Below are positions 19,872 to 28,863 of a stretch of DNA of 56,797 bases, piece after piece. The translations under genes were made by a program, and so were the position numbers. The stretch's first letter is position 1. Each line of letters opens with the position of its first letter. This DNA comes from an uncultured Peptostreptococcaceae bacterium (GTDB lineage Bacteria > Bacillota > Clostridia > Peptostreptococcales > Peptostreptococcaceae), in NCBI GenBank assembly GCA_944383455.1, contig CALWPP010000010.1:1-56797 (forward strand), in the 5' to 3' direction. The notes beneath the pieces were generated by a model, which made no database searches, was not told the origin of the DNA, and worked only from the letters and a program-made list of their open reading frames with translations.

Positions 19872-19898
19872 AAAAAGCTAGATTTATCTAGCTTTTTT
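19871..19898. terminator. bidirectional terminator between convergent genes
   Basis: AAAAAAGCTAGA and TCTAGCTTTTTT are perfect arms around a four-base loop, with T-runs on both strands. The plus-strand symporter stops at 19871. The minus-strand MFS gene's last codons and stop form one arm. Confidence 0.9.
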
Positions 19899-21065
19899 GT
19901 ATGATTTATTTATCATTATAGCACATATTAAAAAAGAAAAACTAGCAAGTAAAAATGCAAATACTATTGATGTATACTTTACTACAAATCCTGATACAAT
20001 AGTTCCAAATGTAATACCTAAATACATAACAGTTGAAATAATACCATTTACTTTACATAAATACTCTTGTTTTCTGATTTTTGTAATTTCTGCCATTATA
20101 TATCCACTCAATATTCCTCCCATAAGATTATCAAAAAATTGTAAAGTCATAGTAATTATAGGAATTGTAGAGTATCCTTCTAAAAATACTGTAAATGAAA
20201 ATATTATGTTCATAATAGAAAATATTTTGATATCTTTTATATATTTTGATAAAAAAATATATAAAACTCCTCCAACAACCATACCAATACCAGCTATACC
20301 AGAAAAAAACTGATAATCTTTTTCTGATAGTCCTAATCTATTCGTTACCAAAAATATATCTAAATTATTTGCTATACCTAATCCAAACGATATTATTAAA
20401 AAACTTTTTGTAAATAAGTATAAAATTTCTTCTTTTTTTATGTATTCAAAAGTTAATTTAATATCTTCTAAATAACTTTTCGTTTCTAATACTTCAAATT
20501 GTTTATTTGGTAGAGTTGATATTAGTATTAGTGATGATAAAAACAAAATAGATATTAATATTAATGTTTTGTCAATTCCAAAATTAAAATAAAAATATGA
20601 GCCTATAAAAGGACCTACAACAAAAAATACAGATGATAAAACCTGTGAAAAACCTATTGCACTTTCTATATAGTCTTCTTCTATGTACTCCTTAAAATAT
20701 TTTTGAGATGCAGGATATGAAAATTGTGTAACTATTGCTGATACTAATACTGCTAAAAATATAGTCCACAAATACCCATTACTCACTAAAAAACCTAATA
20801 TTATGAATGAAACTAAACTAAAAAAATCACCTAATAACATTAGTTTTTTGGGATTATACTTATCAGAAATTACTCCTCCAATAAATGTAAATAAAATCAT
20901 TGGTAGATATTCGATAAAGTTAAGTGTGGATATAGCTAATGGGTCTTTGTTTGTTATATCCATTACAAAAAACATAATAGATAAATTCCTTATCCATATA
21001 GCCATTTGCTGAATTACGTCTGTTATTAGTATTGTTATAAATATTCTATTTTTAAATAATTCCAT
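19884..21065 (-). CDS. MFS transporter (probable exporter)
   Basis: A 393-residue major facilitator protein with about 12 hydrophobic segments. The cytoplasmic loop between TM2 and TM3 carries the MFS motif as GGVISDKYNPKKLMLLGD (residues ~63-80). Similar Firmicute proteins are enterobactin/macrolide-type exporters of the MFS_3 group, but the substrate is unknown. It lies 32 bp downstream of a broken MerR-type regulator gene on the same strand, so it probably was, and may still be, transcribed from the MerR-type promoter at 21357-21387. The ATG at 21065 has no strong ribosome binding site beyond AGAGAGG. Confidence 0.85.
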   Translation of the reverse strand: MELFKNRIFITILITDVIQQMAIWIRNLSIMFFVMDITNKDPLAISTLNFIEYLPMILFTFIGGVISDKYNPKKLMLLGDFFSLVSFIILGFLVSNGYLWTIFLAVLVSAIVTQFSYPASQKYFKEYIEEDYIESAIGFSQVLSSVFFVVGPFIGSYFYFNFGIDKTLILISILFLSSLILISTLPNKQFEVLETKSYLEDIKLTFEYIKKEEILYLFTKSFLIISFGLGIANNLDIFLVTNRLGLSEKDYQFFSGIAGIGMVVGGVLYIFLSKYIKDIKIFSIMNIIFSFTVFLEGYSTIPIITMTLQFFDNLMGGILSGYIMAEITKIRKQEYLCKVNGIISTVMYLGITFGTIVSGFVVKYTSIVFAFLLASFSFLICAIMINKSYKKAR

Positions 21066-21097
21066 CTAAAATTCCTCTCTTTGTTTTAAGTTTATCA

Positions 21098-21338
21098 TTA
21101 TACTAACAAAATAATAGTCCTTTTTTTCTTAGGCATCAAAAATTCATACTTAACAAAAATATCATTATCCATACCAAATTCAATAAAATAATCATAAATT
21201 TTTATGGTTATAAGAATAGTATCTATATTTATTTTCTTTTTGAACATAAGGCTTTAATAAATCAATCTTATCGTAATATCTTAATGTATCTGGAGTTATA
21301 TCAAACATTTTAGCCATTTGACCTACACTAAACTTCAT
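21098..21338 (-). pseudogene. MerR-family regulator, disrupted
   Basis: From an ATG at 21338 with a good GAGGTGATT ribosome binding site the minus strand reads MKFSVGQMAKMFDITPDTLR, then YYDKIDLLKP and a KYRYYSYN wing, a typical MerR DNA-binding domain. It stops after 48 codons (21192). In another frame the next bases read FVKYEFLMPKKKR and stop at 21098, which looks like the C-terminal end of a GyrI-like ligand domain. The central ~150-200 residues are missing, so the gene appears to have suffered an internal deletion plus frame change. Its promoter and operator look intact. A short functional HTH-only protein cannot be excluded. Confidence 0.75.
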
Positions 21339-21356
21339 CTAAATCACCTCAGATAG

Positions 21357-21387
21357 ATTATAAACTATTGAGTAACTCTAAAGTCTA
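21357..21387 (-). promoter_or_regulatory. MerR-type promoter with 19-bp spacer and operator dyad
   Basis: On the minus strand, TAGACT (21387-21382) and TATAAT (21362-21357) are separated by 19 bases, the over-long spacing typical of MerR-activated promoters. The spacer holds an imperfect dyad, ACTTTAGAGT-T-ACTCAATAGT (21364-21384, 8 of 10 positions matching). It drives the broken merR gene and probably the MFS exporter. Confidence 0.7.
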
Positions 21388-21469
21388 CATTATTTTTGTA
21401 TTAATTTCTTTATTTTGACCATAATTAAACTGTATATATTTAAATTAATAATAGCGATTGGAGAATTAA

Positions 21470-22006
21470 ATGAATTTAAAAGGAACTAAAACTGAAAAAA
21501 ATCTACTAGCAGCATTTGCAGGTGAAGCTCAAGCAAATACTAAATATGCATATTACGCATCTCAAGCAAAAAAAGAAGGATATAACAAAATATCTAAAGT
21601 ATTTGAGGAAACTGCACAAAACGAAAAGGCTCACGCAGAAATTTGGTTTAAGCTATTAAATGATGGAATGCCAAAAACAAAACAAAACTTAAAAGATGCA
21701 TCTAGTGGTGAGCATTATGAATGGACTGATATGTACGAAGAATTCGCTAAAGATGCTGAAAATGAAGGATTTTCTCATATAGCAAATTTATTTAGAGAAG
21801 TTGGTAAAATAGAAAAAGAACACGAAAACAGATATCTTGAGTTAATTAAAAATCTTGAGAATAATAAAGTATTTTCTAAAGAAGAGAGTGTTGAATGGAG
21901 ATGTATGAACTGTGGTCATACTCATTCTTCAAAAGATGCTTTAGAAGTTTGTCCTGTTTGTTCTCATCCTAAAGCGTATTTTGAGATAAAGTCTGAAAAA
22001 TACTAA
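21470..22006 (+). CDS. rbr: rubrerythrin
   Basis: A 178-residue diiron peroxidase that reduces H2O2 in anaerobes. The ferritin-like domain shows E in [16 protein letters not shown] and the ligand pairs [11 protein letters not shown] and [15 protein letters not shown]. The C-terminus is a rubredoxin-type Fe(Cys)4 domain, [12 protein letters not shown] and [14 protein letters not shown]. It is slightly shorter than the common 190-195 residues. The ATG follows GGAGA; a TTGACC -35-like box lies at ~21415. It is a single transcript ending in a strong terminator. No clear PerR box was found upstream. Confidence 0.95.
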   Translation: MNLKGTKTEKNLLAAFAGEAQANTKYAYYASQAKKEGYNKISKVFEETAQNEKAHAEIWFKLLNDGMPKTKQNLKDASSGEHYEWTDMYEEFAKDAENEGFSHIANLFREVGKIEKEHENRYLELIKNLENNKVFSKEESVEWRCMNCGHTHSSKDALEVCPVCSHPKAYFEIKSEKY

Positions 22007-22007
22007 T

Positions 22008-22044
22008 AAAAAAATAACTGTGAATTTTTCACAGTTATTTTTTT
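22008..22044. terminator. bidirectional terminator between rbr and homocysteine methyltransferase
   Basis: AAAAAATAACTGTGAA and TTCACAGTTATTTTTT form a long perfect stem flanked by A- and T-runs, suiting both converging genes. Confidence 0.88.
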
Positions 22045-22076
22045 ATTACTAAACTATACTTAACTTATAATAATAA

Positions 22077-22940
22077 CTATTTATTTAATAAATCATTTTT
22101 TATATAATCACTTATTCTTTTTATGTAAGAAGGAGTTGTTCCACAACAACCACCCACAAAACTAACACCTAAATCTATATATTTTTTTATATAATATAAA
22201 AATTCATCTTCATCATTTTCGTAAATTAAATTATTAAAGTCATTGTTTATAGCTTTTGGTATTCCTGCATTAGGTATTGCTATTACTTTTTTATTTGATA
22301 ATTTATAAATTTTTTCTACTATCTTTAAACTTTCTTTAGGTCCAAACGAACAATTTATTCCAAAAGCATCTATATCTAATTTATTTATTTCACTAATTAC
22401 TTTTTCTACGGTATTCCCATCTAGTGATCTTTCTTCTCTATCAAATGTCATTGAGCAAAATACGGGTAGCTTTGTATTTTCCTTACAAGCTTTTATTCCT
22501 ATTTTCATTTCTTTCAAACTCATCATAGTCTCAAGAAGAATTAAGTCTACATTATATTTTTCACCGAGTAAAGCTACTTCTTTAAATACTTCATAAGCTT
22601 CTTTTTCATTTAAATTATACTTATTCATAATTATTGGTCCAATATCTAGTGCAATAAATTTATTTTCGTAATCTTTTATAGCTTCTTTTGCTACATAAAT
22701 AGCATCTCTTACTATCTCTTCTAATGAATAATTAGTATCGTTTAATTGTAATTTATTTGCTAAAAATGTGTTTGTAGTAATTATATCACACCCTGCATCT
22801 AAATAACTTTTATGAATATTAAGTATTATTTCTTTATTATTAAATCCAAAAATTTCAGAACTCTCACCTTTTTTTATACCATTTTTTAAAAGTATAGTTC
22901 CCATTGCTCCATCAAATATAAGTATTTCTTTATTTTTCAT
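22077..22940 (-). CDS. homocysteine S-methyltransferase family protein
   Basis: A 287-residue (betaine-)homocysteine methyltransferase domain, as in MmuM, YitJ and the N-terminus of MetH. It starts with ILIFDGAMGTILLKNGI and has the three zinc ligands in GINCSFGPKESLKI and VGGCCGTTPSYIKRI. It probably transfers a methyl group to homocysteine to make methionine; the donor (S-methylmethionine, methylcobalamin partner or another) is not evident. It stands alone between two converging or divergent single genes, with an AGGAG site before the ATG. Confidence 0.85.
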   Translation of the reverse strand: MKNKEILIFDGAMGTILLKNGIKKGESSEIFGFNNKEIILNIHKSYLDAGCDIITTNTFLANKLQLNDTNYSLEEIVRDAIYVAKEAIKDYENKFIALDIGPIIMNKYNLNEKEAYEVFKEVALLGEKYNVDLILLETMMSLKEMKIGIKACKENTKLPVFCSMTFDREERSLDGNTVEKVISEINKLDIDAFGINCSFGPKESLKIVEKIYKLSNKKVIAIPNAGIPKAINNDFNNLIYENDEDEFLYYIKKYIDLGVSFVGGCCGTTPSYIKRISDYIKNDLLNK

Positions 22941-23117
22941 AAAAACTCCTATGTATTAACGTTTTAATATCAAAAATTATATAATTTTTGTGGCAAATTT
23001 TTGACATTTTCTTTTCAATTTTAAGGTAAAATTTCTCTAATTAAAAATATATAATATAATCAAGAAAGAAACAAATACAAAGTTTAAAATTTTAGTTAAT
23101 ATAAAGGAGAAATCAAA

Positions 23118-23786
23118 ATGAAAATATCTAGTAAATTAAAAAAATTAGGAGCTTTAGCTTTAGTATTAGGATTTAGTGTAACAGTTACAACTTCATCATT
23201 TGCAGTACAAAAAAGTGATAGTGTAGATACTATAGCTAAAGAGGTAGAAGAAATATTTTCAATAGAAAAATATCTAGAATATGTTGAAGGAATAGGTATA
23301 TTAAATGATGAAGAAATGGAAAGATTTGCAGATGTTCAAAGAAAAATGGATAAAATTTATGATGAAATAGATGCTATAGTAGAATCAAGTACTACTTTAA
23401 CTACAGAACAAGAAAAAGAAATAGATAAAAAATCAAAACAAGTTGATGAGTTAAATTCAAGTATTCAAGACTTATATAAAAAAATATCACCAGATGTTGA
23501 GTATTCAGGTTCAGAATCTTTTGATGATTTACTAAATGACTATATAGAGTATATAGATTCTTTAGGTGTATTATCTGATGAAGAAATACAAAAATATGCT
23601 GAAGTAGAAAGAGAGATAGAAAAGCTTTATAAATCAGTAGAAAAAATACTAATAAAAGAAGATTTATCTAAAGAAGAAGAAAATACTTTAGAAAAACTTT
23701 ATCAAAAAGTCGAAGAATTACACAGCAGTGTTTATGATATAATTTTAAAAATAGAAGAAGAAGAATCAAACCTTTCTCAAAAATAA
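23118..23786 (+). CDS. secreted coiled-coil protein with a duplicated domain, unknown function
   Basis: The 222-residue product starts with a signal peptide (KKLGALALVLGFSVTVTTSSFA, about residues 8-29, with likely cleavage after FA). The mature part is acidic, helical and made of two ~75-residue repeats: EKYLEYVEGIGILNDEE at ~51 and NDYIEYIDSLGVLSDEE at ~138, each followed by a heptad-rich coil ending in SSIQDLYKKI or SSVYDIILKI. No lipobox, anchor or known domain is recognised. An AAGGAG site precedes the ATG and a terminator follows. It lies 100 bp upstream of a two-component system, which could sense or control it; that link is inference. Confidence 0.8.
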   Translation: MKISSKLKKLGALALVLGFSVTVTTSSFAVQKSDSVDTIAKEVEEIFSIEKYLEYVEGIGILNDEEMERFADVQRKMDKIYDEIDAIVESSTTLTTEQEKEIDKKSKQVDELNSSIQDLYKKISPDVEYSGSESFDDLLNDYIEYIDSLGVLSDEEIQKYAEVEREIEKLYKSVEKILIKEDLSKEEENTLEKLYQKVEELHSSVYDIILKIEEEESNLSQK

Positions 23787-23825
23787 CTAGTAAAGCCCCC
23801 TAAAATATTATAATATATGAAATAT

Positions 23826-23860
23826 AAAAAGCACTGTAATTTAAATATTTAGTGCTTTTT
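23826..23860 (+). terminator. intrinsic terminator after the coiled-coil protein gene
   Basis: AAAAAGCACT and AGTGCTTTTT pair around a 15-base loop. It separates the secreted-protein gene from the response regulator. Confidence 0.8.
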
Positions 23861-23886
23861 AGTATACAAAGAAAGGGGATATAAAT

Positions 23887-24582
23887 ATGAAAAAATTAAT
23901 ATATATTGCTGATGATGATGAAAATATATTAAACATTGTGAAAATGTTTTTAGAAAGTAATGGATACGATGTAAAAACTTTCACAACTGGTGATAGTCTT
24001 TTTGATGAATTTAATAAAAAAAGTCCTGACCTTATTATTTTAGATATAATGATGCCTGGTACTGATGGTCTTACTATTTGTAATAAGATTAGAAATATTT
24101 CTTCTGTTCCTATTATACTACTTACTGCAAAAGATAGCGATTGTGATTATATAGAAGGAATAACTCTTGGAAGTGATGATTATTTAACAAAACCATTTAA
24201 ACCAACTATTTTAACTATGAGAGTTAAATCTCTTTTAAGAAGGGTTGAAATGACTGATAATACTTCTAAAAATGATGATATTACTTGTGGTGACTTAGTA
24301 TTGTCAAATAAAAAAAGAAATATTTGTTGTAATAACAAAGAAATAAATTTAACACAAACAGAGTTTTTATGCCTTAGCTACCTTATGAAACATTTTAAAG
24401 AAGCCGTTTCTCGTGAAAGTTTATTAAATGAAGTTTGGGGATATGATAATTCTGTTGAAACTAGAGTTACTGATGAAACAATAAGGCGTATCAGAAAAAA
24501 ACTTATAAGTCATAATAGTAATATAGTTATTGCTAATAAGTGGGGATATGGTTATATATTAAAAGAGGATAATAATGAATAA
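23887..24582 (+). CDS. response regulator, OmpR/PhoB family
   Basis: A 231-residue regulator with an N-terminal receiver domain (acidic pocket ADDDEN near residues 8-13, phosphoacceptor Asp53 in LIILDIMMPG, conserved LLTAKDSD and LTKPFKP) and a C-terminal winged helix (LTQTEFLCLSYLMKH, ETRVTDETIRRIRKKL, WGYGYIL). It binds DNA when phosphorylated by the kinase encoded immediately downstream, with which it overlaps by 8 bp. Targets are unknown; the neighbouring secreted coiled-coil gene is a candidate. Confidence 0.95.
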   Translation: MKKLIYIADDDENILNIVKMFLESNGYDVKTFTTGDSLFDEFNKKSPDLIILDIMMPGTDGLTICNKIRNISSVPIILLTAKDSDCDYIEGITLGSDDYLTKPFKPTILTMRVKSLLRRVEMTDNTSKNDDITCGDLVLSNKKRNICCNNKEINLTQTEFLCLSYLMKHFKEAVSRESLLNEVWGYDNSVETRVTDETIRRIRKKLISHNSNIVIANKWGYGYILKEDNNE

Positions 24583-25816
24583 AAAAAATTATGTAGCTTT
24601 ATTTACAAGCTTAATTTCTGTAGTTATAGGTGTAATTTTTTTAAGCTCATTTTATATTGGTGTTAGATATATTGTTGATAAGGAATCAAAAGAAAGTATT
24701 AATAAATATATACGTCTTTATATAAAAGCTAACGAATATACAAATATTTATGGTAATAATAAATTTAGCGAAAACTACTTTTTATATAATACTTCAGAAA
24801 ATATATTTAATGTTTCTGAGTTTGAAGTTCTTTATAACTACGAAAAAGATACTAAAAATAACGTATATATAAATTCCCTTGAATCTCATTTTATTGATTA
24901 CGTTATAAAAAATAAAGATAACCTTATTAACTTTAAAATAGAAAACGAAAAATTTGGTAATAAAAGAGTTTACTTTACTACAATAGACAACAAATATTTT
25001 TATGATGATAATACTAGAGATGGTAAAACAATTCTTTATGTAGACCCTTCATCAGTTTTTTATATAGCTGATTTACTCACATTTACATTTATAATAATTA
25101 TTATTTTATCAGTTTTAGTTTCAACATTATTTGGGATTAAGTTAGGCAAAAAACTTGAAAAATCAGACGAGAAATTAAGAAGATTTTTTTCAAATGCCTC
25201 TCACGAACTAAAAACTCCTCTAATGTCTATTCAAGGATATGCTGAGGGGATTTATACAGGTGTTTTAACAGATACAAAAATAGCTTCTAAAGTAATAATA
25301 GAACAAAGTGAACGTATGGAATGTTTAGTTGAGGAACTTTTATTAATATCTAAAATTGAAAGTGGCCATTTAAAACTCAACAAAAAAGATATTAATTTAT
25401 GTGAACTTTTAGATAGTATAATTACTTGTAATAATGCTTTGACTGATAAAAAAAATATAACTATTGATATTTTCTTTAATGATGAAAATTGTTTTATTTA
25501 TGGAGATGAAAAGCAACTTTATAAGGCATTTTCTGCTATTTATTCAAACGCCATTAAATTTACTAATGATAAAATAACAGTTTCTATTGATAATCATAAT
25601 AATAATTCTACTATAACTATAAGTGATAATGGTGATGGAATTAGTGATAATGATATAGAACATATTTTTGAGAGGTTTTATTATGGCAAAAATGGAAGTA
25701 CGGGAATTGGTTTATCTATTTCCAAAGAAATAATTGAACTTCATAATGGAAATATTAGTGCAAAAAATTCTAATGGTGCTGTTTTTACAATTACTATTCC
25801 AAATATAAAAAAGTAA
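24575..25816 (+). CDS. sensor histidine kinase
   Basis: A 413-residue membrane kinase: TM1 about residues 8-30, an extracellular domain of ~130 residues (31-162) without a recognised fold, TM2 about 163-187, then HisKA with the phospho-acceptor His210 in SNASHELKTPLMSIQGY, and an HATPase domain with N box (YSNAIKFT), G1 (ISDNGDGI), F box (FERFYYGK) and G2 (GSTGIGLSIS). A HAMP domain is not obvious. It overlaps the response regulator gene by 8 bp and ends in a bidirectional terminator. Tyr/Asn-rich extracellular sequence gives no hint of the signal. Confidence 0.93.
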   Translation: MNKKNYVALFTSLISVVIGVIFLSSFYIGVRYIVDKESKESINKYIRLYIKANEYTNIYGNNKFSENYFLYNTSENIFNVSEFEVLYNYEKDTKNNVYINSLESHFIDYVIKNKDNLINFKIENEKFGNKRVYFTTIDNKYFYDDNTRDGKTILYVDPSSVFYIADLLTFTFIIIIILSVLVSTLFGIKLGKKLEKSDEKLRRFFSNASHELKTPLMSIQGYAEGIYTGVLTDTKIASKVIIEQSERMECLVEELLLISKIESGHLKLNKKDINLCELLDSIITCNNALTDKKNITIDIFFNDENCFIYGDEKQLYKAFSAIYSNAIKFTNDKITVSIDNHNNNSTITISDNGDGISDNDIEHIFERFYYGKNGSTGIGLSISKEIIELHNGNISAKNSNGAVFTITIPNIKK

Positions 25817-25843
25817 AAGGTATATAATACCTTTTACTTTTTT
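25807..25843. terminator. bidirectional terminator between the kinase and potD-like genes
   Basis: AAAAAGTAAAAGG and CCTTTTACTTTTT form a perfect stem around TATATAATA. The TAA stop of the kinase gene lies in the first arm. Confidence 0.85.
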
Positions 25844-25846
25844 TAA

Positions 25847-26905
25847 TTATTCTGATTTTATTTCTACCCAAGCTTTATCATATATTTTTTTAACATCAGT
25901 AGATAAATCTTTGTATATCTCACATCTATCCATTAATTCTTTTGGCATATATGCATTTTCATTATTTCTTATTTCTTCAGGTTGCATAAGTTGAGCTTCT
26001 TTATTTGGAGTTGTATACCCTATTTCATCAGCTATTCTTAATGCACTTTCTTTATCACTTACAAAATTTATAAACTTTTCTGCTCCATCAATATTTTGAG
26101 CATTTGTTGGTATACATAAGCTATCAATCCAAAAGTTTGCCCCTTCTTTTGGAACTACATAAACTAAATTAGGATTTTCAGCTTGAAGATTTAATCCTTC
26201 TCCAGACCAAATCATATTAATATCAGTTTCTCCTGCTGGAATCATAGTAGTTCCATTATCAACTCCATAAATAGGATTCATTTTTTCTCTTTGTTCTAAT
26301 AAAAGATTTTTTGCTTCTTCGATTTCTTTTTCATTAGTTGAGTTTAATGAATACCCTAACTTTTTAAGTGCAGCACCTAAAGTATCTCTATATGTATCAA
26401 ACATAAAAACTTTATTTTTATATTTTTCATTCCATAGTATATCCCAACTATCAACATTTTCATCTACAACATCTTTATTATAAATAAGACCAACTGTTCC
26501 AAACATATAAGGAACTGAGTATTTATTTCCTTTGTCCATATCTAAGTCCATATAATTTTCGTCCATTTGAGATATATTTGGAATATTTTCTTTGTTTAAT
26601 TCTTGAATAAGACCTTCATTTATCATTCTTGGCATTAAAGCATCTGATACAAGTACAACATCATACTTTACTCCACCACTTTTTACCTTTTGATACATTG
26701 CTTCCATATCATCAAAAGTATCCATATTGACTTTTATGCCATATTCTTTTTCAAATTCTTCAAGTGTTTTTTCGTCTATATTCTCTCCGTAGTTAAAGAA
26801 ATTTATCTCTTTTGATACTTCTTTATCTTTTGTACAACCAACAAAAAATAAACTAGTCACCATAACACAAATAGATAGACTTAGTAATTTCATATACTTT
26901 TTCAT
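25847..26905 (-). CDS. potD: spermidine/putrescine-type ABC transporter substrate-binding lipoprotein
   Basis: A 352-residue lipoprotein: signal segment with lipobox LFFVGC, lipidated Cys24. The mature part is a PotD/PotF-like bacterial solute-binding protein: FFNYGENIDEKTLEEFEKEY, YDVVLVSDALMPRMI, YMFGTVGLIYNKDVVD, IWSGEGLNLQAENPN and FWIDSLCIPTNAQN. The family binds polyamines outside the cell for PotABC uptake. No potA, potB or potC gene lies next to it; the upstream genes encode a different (exporter-type) ABC pair ending at a terminator, so it is an orphan here. The true ligand is not proven. Confidence 0.88.
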   Translation of the reverse strand: MKKYMKLLSLSICVMVTSLFFVGCTKDKEVSKEINFFNYGENIDEKTLEEFEKEYGIKVNMDTFDDMEAMYQKVKSGGVKYDVVLVSDALMPRMINEGLIQELNKENIPNISQMDENYMDLDMDKGNKYSVPYMFGTVGLIYNKDVVDENVDSWDILWNEKYKNKVFMFDTYRDTLGAALKKLGYSLNSTNEKEIEEAKNLLLEQREKMNPIYGVDNGTTMIPAGETDINMIWSGEGLNLQAENPNLVYVVPKEGANFWIDSLCIPTNAQNIDGAEKFINFVSDKESALRIADEIGYTTPNKEAQLMQPEEIRNNENAYMPKELMDRCEIYKDLSTDVKKIYDKAWVEIKSE

Positions 26906-27001
26906 AATATAATGCTCCTTTTTTTAATTATGTCCTGTATTATATTACCCAAAATATAATATTTTAAATTTTATTGTCAAATTTAACATTATATAGAAAA
27001 A

Positions 27002-27040
27002 ATACTGTTAGTAGATAAATTAATTACCCACTAACAGTAT
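27002..27040 (-). terminator. intrinsic terminator after the ABC exporter operon
   Basis: ATACTGTTAGT and ACTAACAGTAT are perfect arms; the minus strand continues TTTTTTCTATA. Confidence 0.85.
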
Positions 27041-27045
27041 TAATA

Positions 27046-28863
27046 TTATTCTTCAACTTGTTCAAATTGACTATTATATAAATTAGCATAAAATCCATTA
27101 GCTTTTAATAAAGTTTCGTGATTTCCTTGTTCTACTATATCTCCATCTTTCATAACAAGTATTATATCTGCATCTTTTATTGTTGATAATCTATGTGCAA
27201 TTATAAAACTTGTTCTATCTTTCATTAGGTTTTCCATAGCTTTTTGAATTAATACTTCTGTACGAGTATCAACAGAGCTTGTAGCTTCATCAAGTATTAA
27301 CATCTTTGGATTTGAAAGTATAGCTCTAGCTATTGTTAGAAGTTGTTTTTGTCCTTGAGATATATTGTTTGCTTCTTCATTTATTTTCATATCGTATCCA
27401 TCTGGTAAAGTATTTATAAAATGGTCTGCGTGTGCTAATTTTGAAGCTTTTATTACTTCTTCATCAGTTGCATCTAAATTTCCATAACGTATATTTTCCA
27501 TTAAACTTCCACTAAATAGCCACGTATCTTGAAGTACCATACCAAACATTTTACGTAAATCATTTCTAGTAAAATCATTTATATCATGTCCATCAATTTT
27601 TATTTTACCACTATTTATTTCATAAAATCTCATTAATAATTTTACTATTGTAGTTTTTCCTGCACCAGTTGGACCAACTATTGCTACCTTTTGACCAGGC
27701 TTTATATTAATAGAAAAGTCATTTATTATAGTCTTATCTTCGTCATATCCAAAATTAACACTTTCAAAAGATACTTCTCCTTTTATATCTTTTGTATTTA
27801 TAGGATTTTTAGTGTCTTCTAATTCTTCTTCCTCTGCTAAAAATTCAAATACTCTCTCAGCAGCAGCTGCTGTTGCTTGCATTATATTTGCAATTTGTGC
27901 AGTTTGAGCTATTGGTTGATTAAAAGACCTAATATATTGAGTAAAAGAAAGTATATCCCCTACTTCTATACTCTTTTTTATAGTTAAATAACCACCAAGT
28001 ATAGTTACCATTACATAACCTAAATTTCCTACAAACCCCATTAAAGGCATCATAATACTTGATAAAAATTGAGATTTCCAAGCAGACTCATATAAGTTAT
28101 CATTAAGTTTACCAAACTCATTTATAGTTATTTCTTCTCTATTAAATGATTTAACTATGTTGTGTCCTGCATATATTTCTTCTATATATCCATTAATATT
28201 TCCTAGATATTGTTGTTGAGATTTAAAATATTTCTGAGAATTTTTAACAATAACTCCTATTAATATTCCTGATAATGGAAGTATAAGTAAACTAAAAATA
28301 GTCATTGTAAAACTTATAGATAACATCATAACAAGTACTCCAACAAGAGTAGTCCCTGCAGTTATTACTTGTGATAATATTTGATTTAAGTTTTGACTTA
28401 TCGAATCAACATCATTAGTTATTCTAGATAAAACTTCACCATTAGTATTTTTATCAAAATACTTTAGTGGCATTTTATTTATTTTTTGAGATATTTCTTT
28501 TCTCAAATTATAAGAAATCCTTTGTGATATATCTGAAGTTATAAAAGTTTGGAAAAAAGAAAATAATGCACTTAAAACATAAAGTCCTACTAATGTTAAA
28601 AGTATATTTTTTATATTATCAAAATTTATACCTTCACTAGTACCATTTATTTTGCCAACTAATCCATCAAATATCTCAGTAGTTGCATTTCCAAGTATTT
28701 TAGGTCCTACTATTGAAAATATTGAGCTACCTACTGCAAATATTGTAACTAATATCATTCCAATTTTAAATGGACTCAAATAGTTAAGTAATTTTTTCAT
28801 AGTTCCTTTAAAATCTTTAGCTTTATCAAAACTTCCAGGCATAGGTTTATTTTTATTTTTCAT
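27046..28863 (-). CDS. ABC exporter half-transporter, catalytically complete subunit
   Basis: A 605-residue multidrug-type exporter with six transmembrane helices (residues ~30-320) fused to an ATPase domain. Walker A is GPTGAGKTTIVKLLMRF, the signature is ISQGQKQLLTIARA, Walker B MLILDEATSSVD keeps the catalytic glutamate, and the H-loop is intact (IIAHRLSTI). It overlaps the preceding 732-residue subunit gene by 11 bp, and the two should form a heterodimer like BmrCD/LmrCD or TM287/288. The divergent MarR regulator upstream of the pair suggests drug- or stress-responsive control. Confidence 0.93.
   Translation of the reverse strand: MKNKNKPMPGSFDKAKDFKGTMKKLLNYLSPFKIGMILVTIFAVGSSIFSIVGPKILGNATTEIFDGLVGKINGTSEGINFDNIKNILLTLVGLYVLSALFSFFQTFITSDISQRISYNLRKEISQKINKMPLKYFDKNTNGEVLSRITNDVDSISQNLNQILSQVITAGTTLVGVLVMMLSISFTMTIFSLLILPLSGILIGVIVKNSQKYFKSQQQYLGNINGYIEEIYAGHNIVKSFNREEITINEFGKLNDNLYESAWKSQFLSSIMMPLMGFVGNLGYVMVTILGGYLTIKKSIEVGDILSFTQYIRSFNQPIAQTAQIANIMQATAAAAERVFEFLAEEEELEDTKNPINTKDIKGEVSFESVNFGYDEDKTIINDFSINIKPGQKVAIVGPTGAGKTTIVKLLMRFYEINSGKIKIDGHDINDFTRNDLRKMFGMVLQDTWLFSGSLMENIRYGNLDATDEEVIKASKLAHADHFINTLPDGYDMKINEEANNISQGQKQLLTIARAILSNPKMLILDEATSSVDTRTEVLIQKAMENLMKDRTSFIIAHRLSTIKDADIILVMKDGDIVEQGNHETLLKANGFYANLYNSQFEQVEE

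Noticed and set aside
21390..21469. PerR or similar peroxide-stress box upstream of rubrerythrin
   Set aside because: No 7-1-7 TTATAAT-type repeat was found; only a TTGACC -35-like box.
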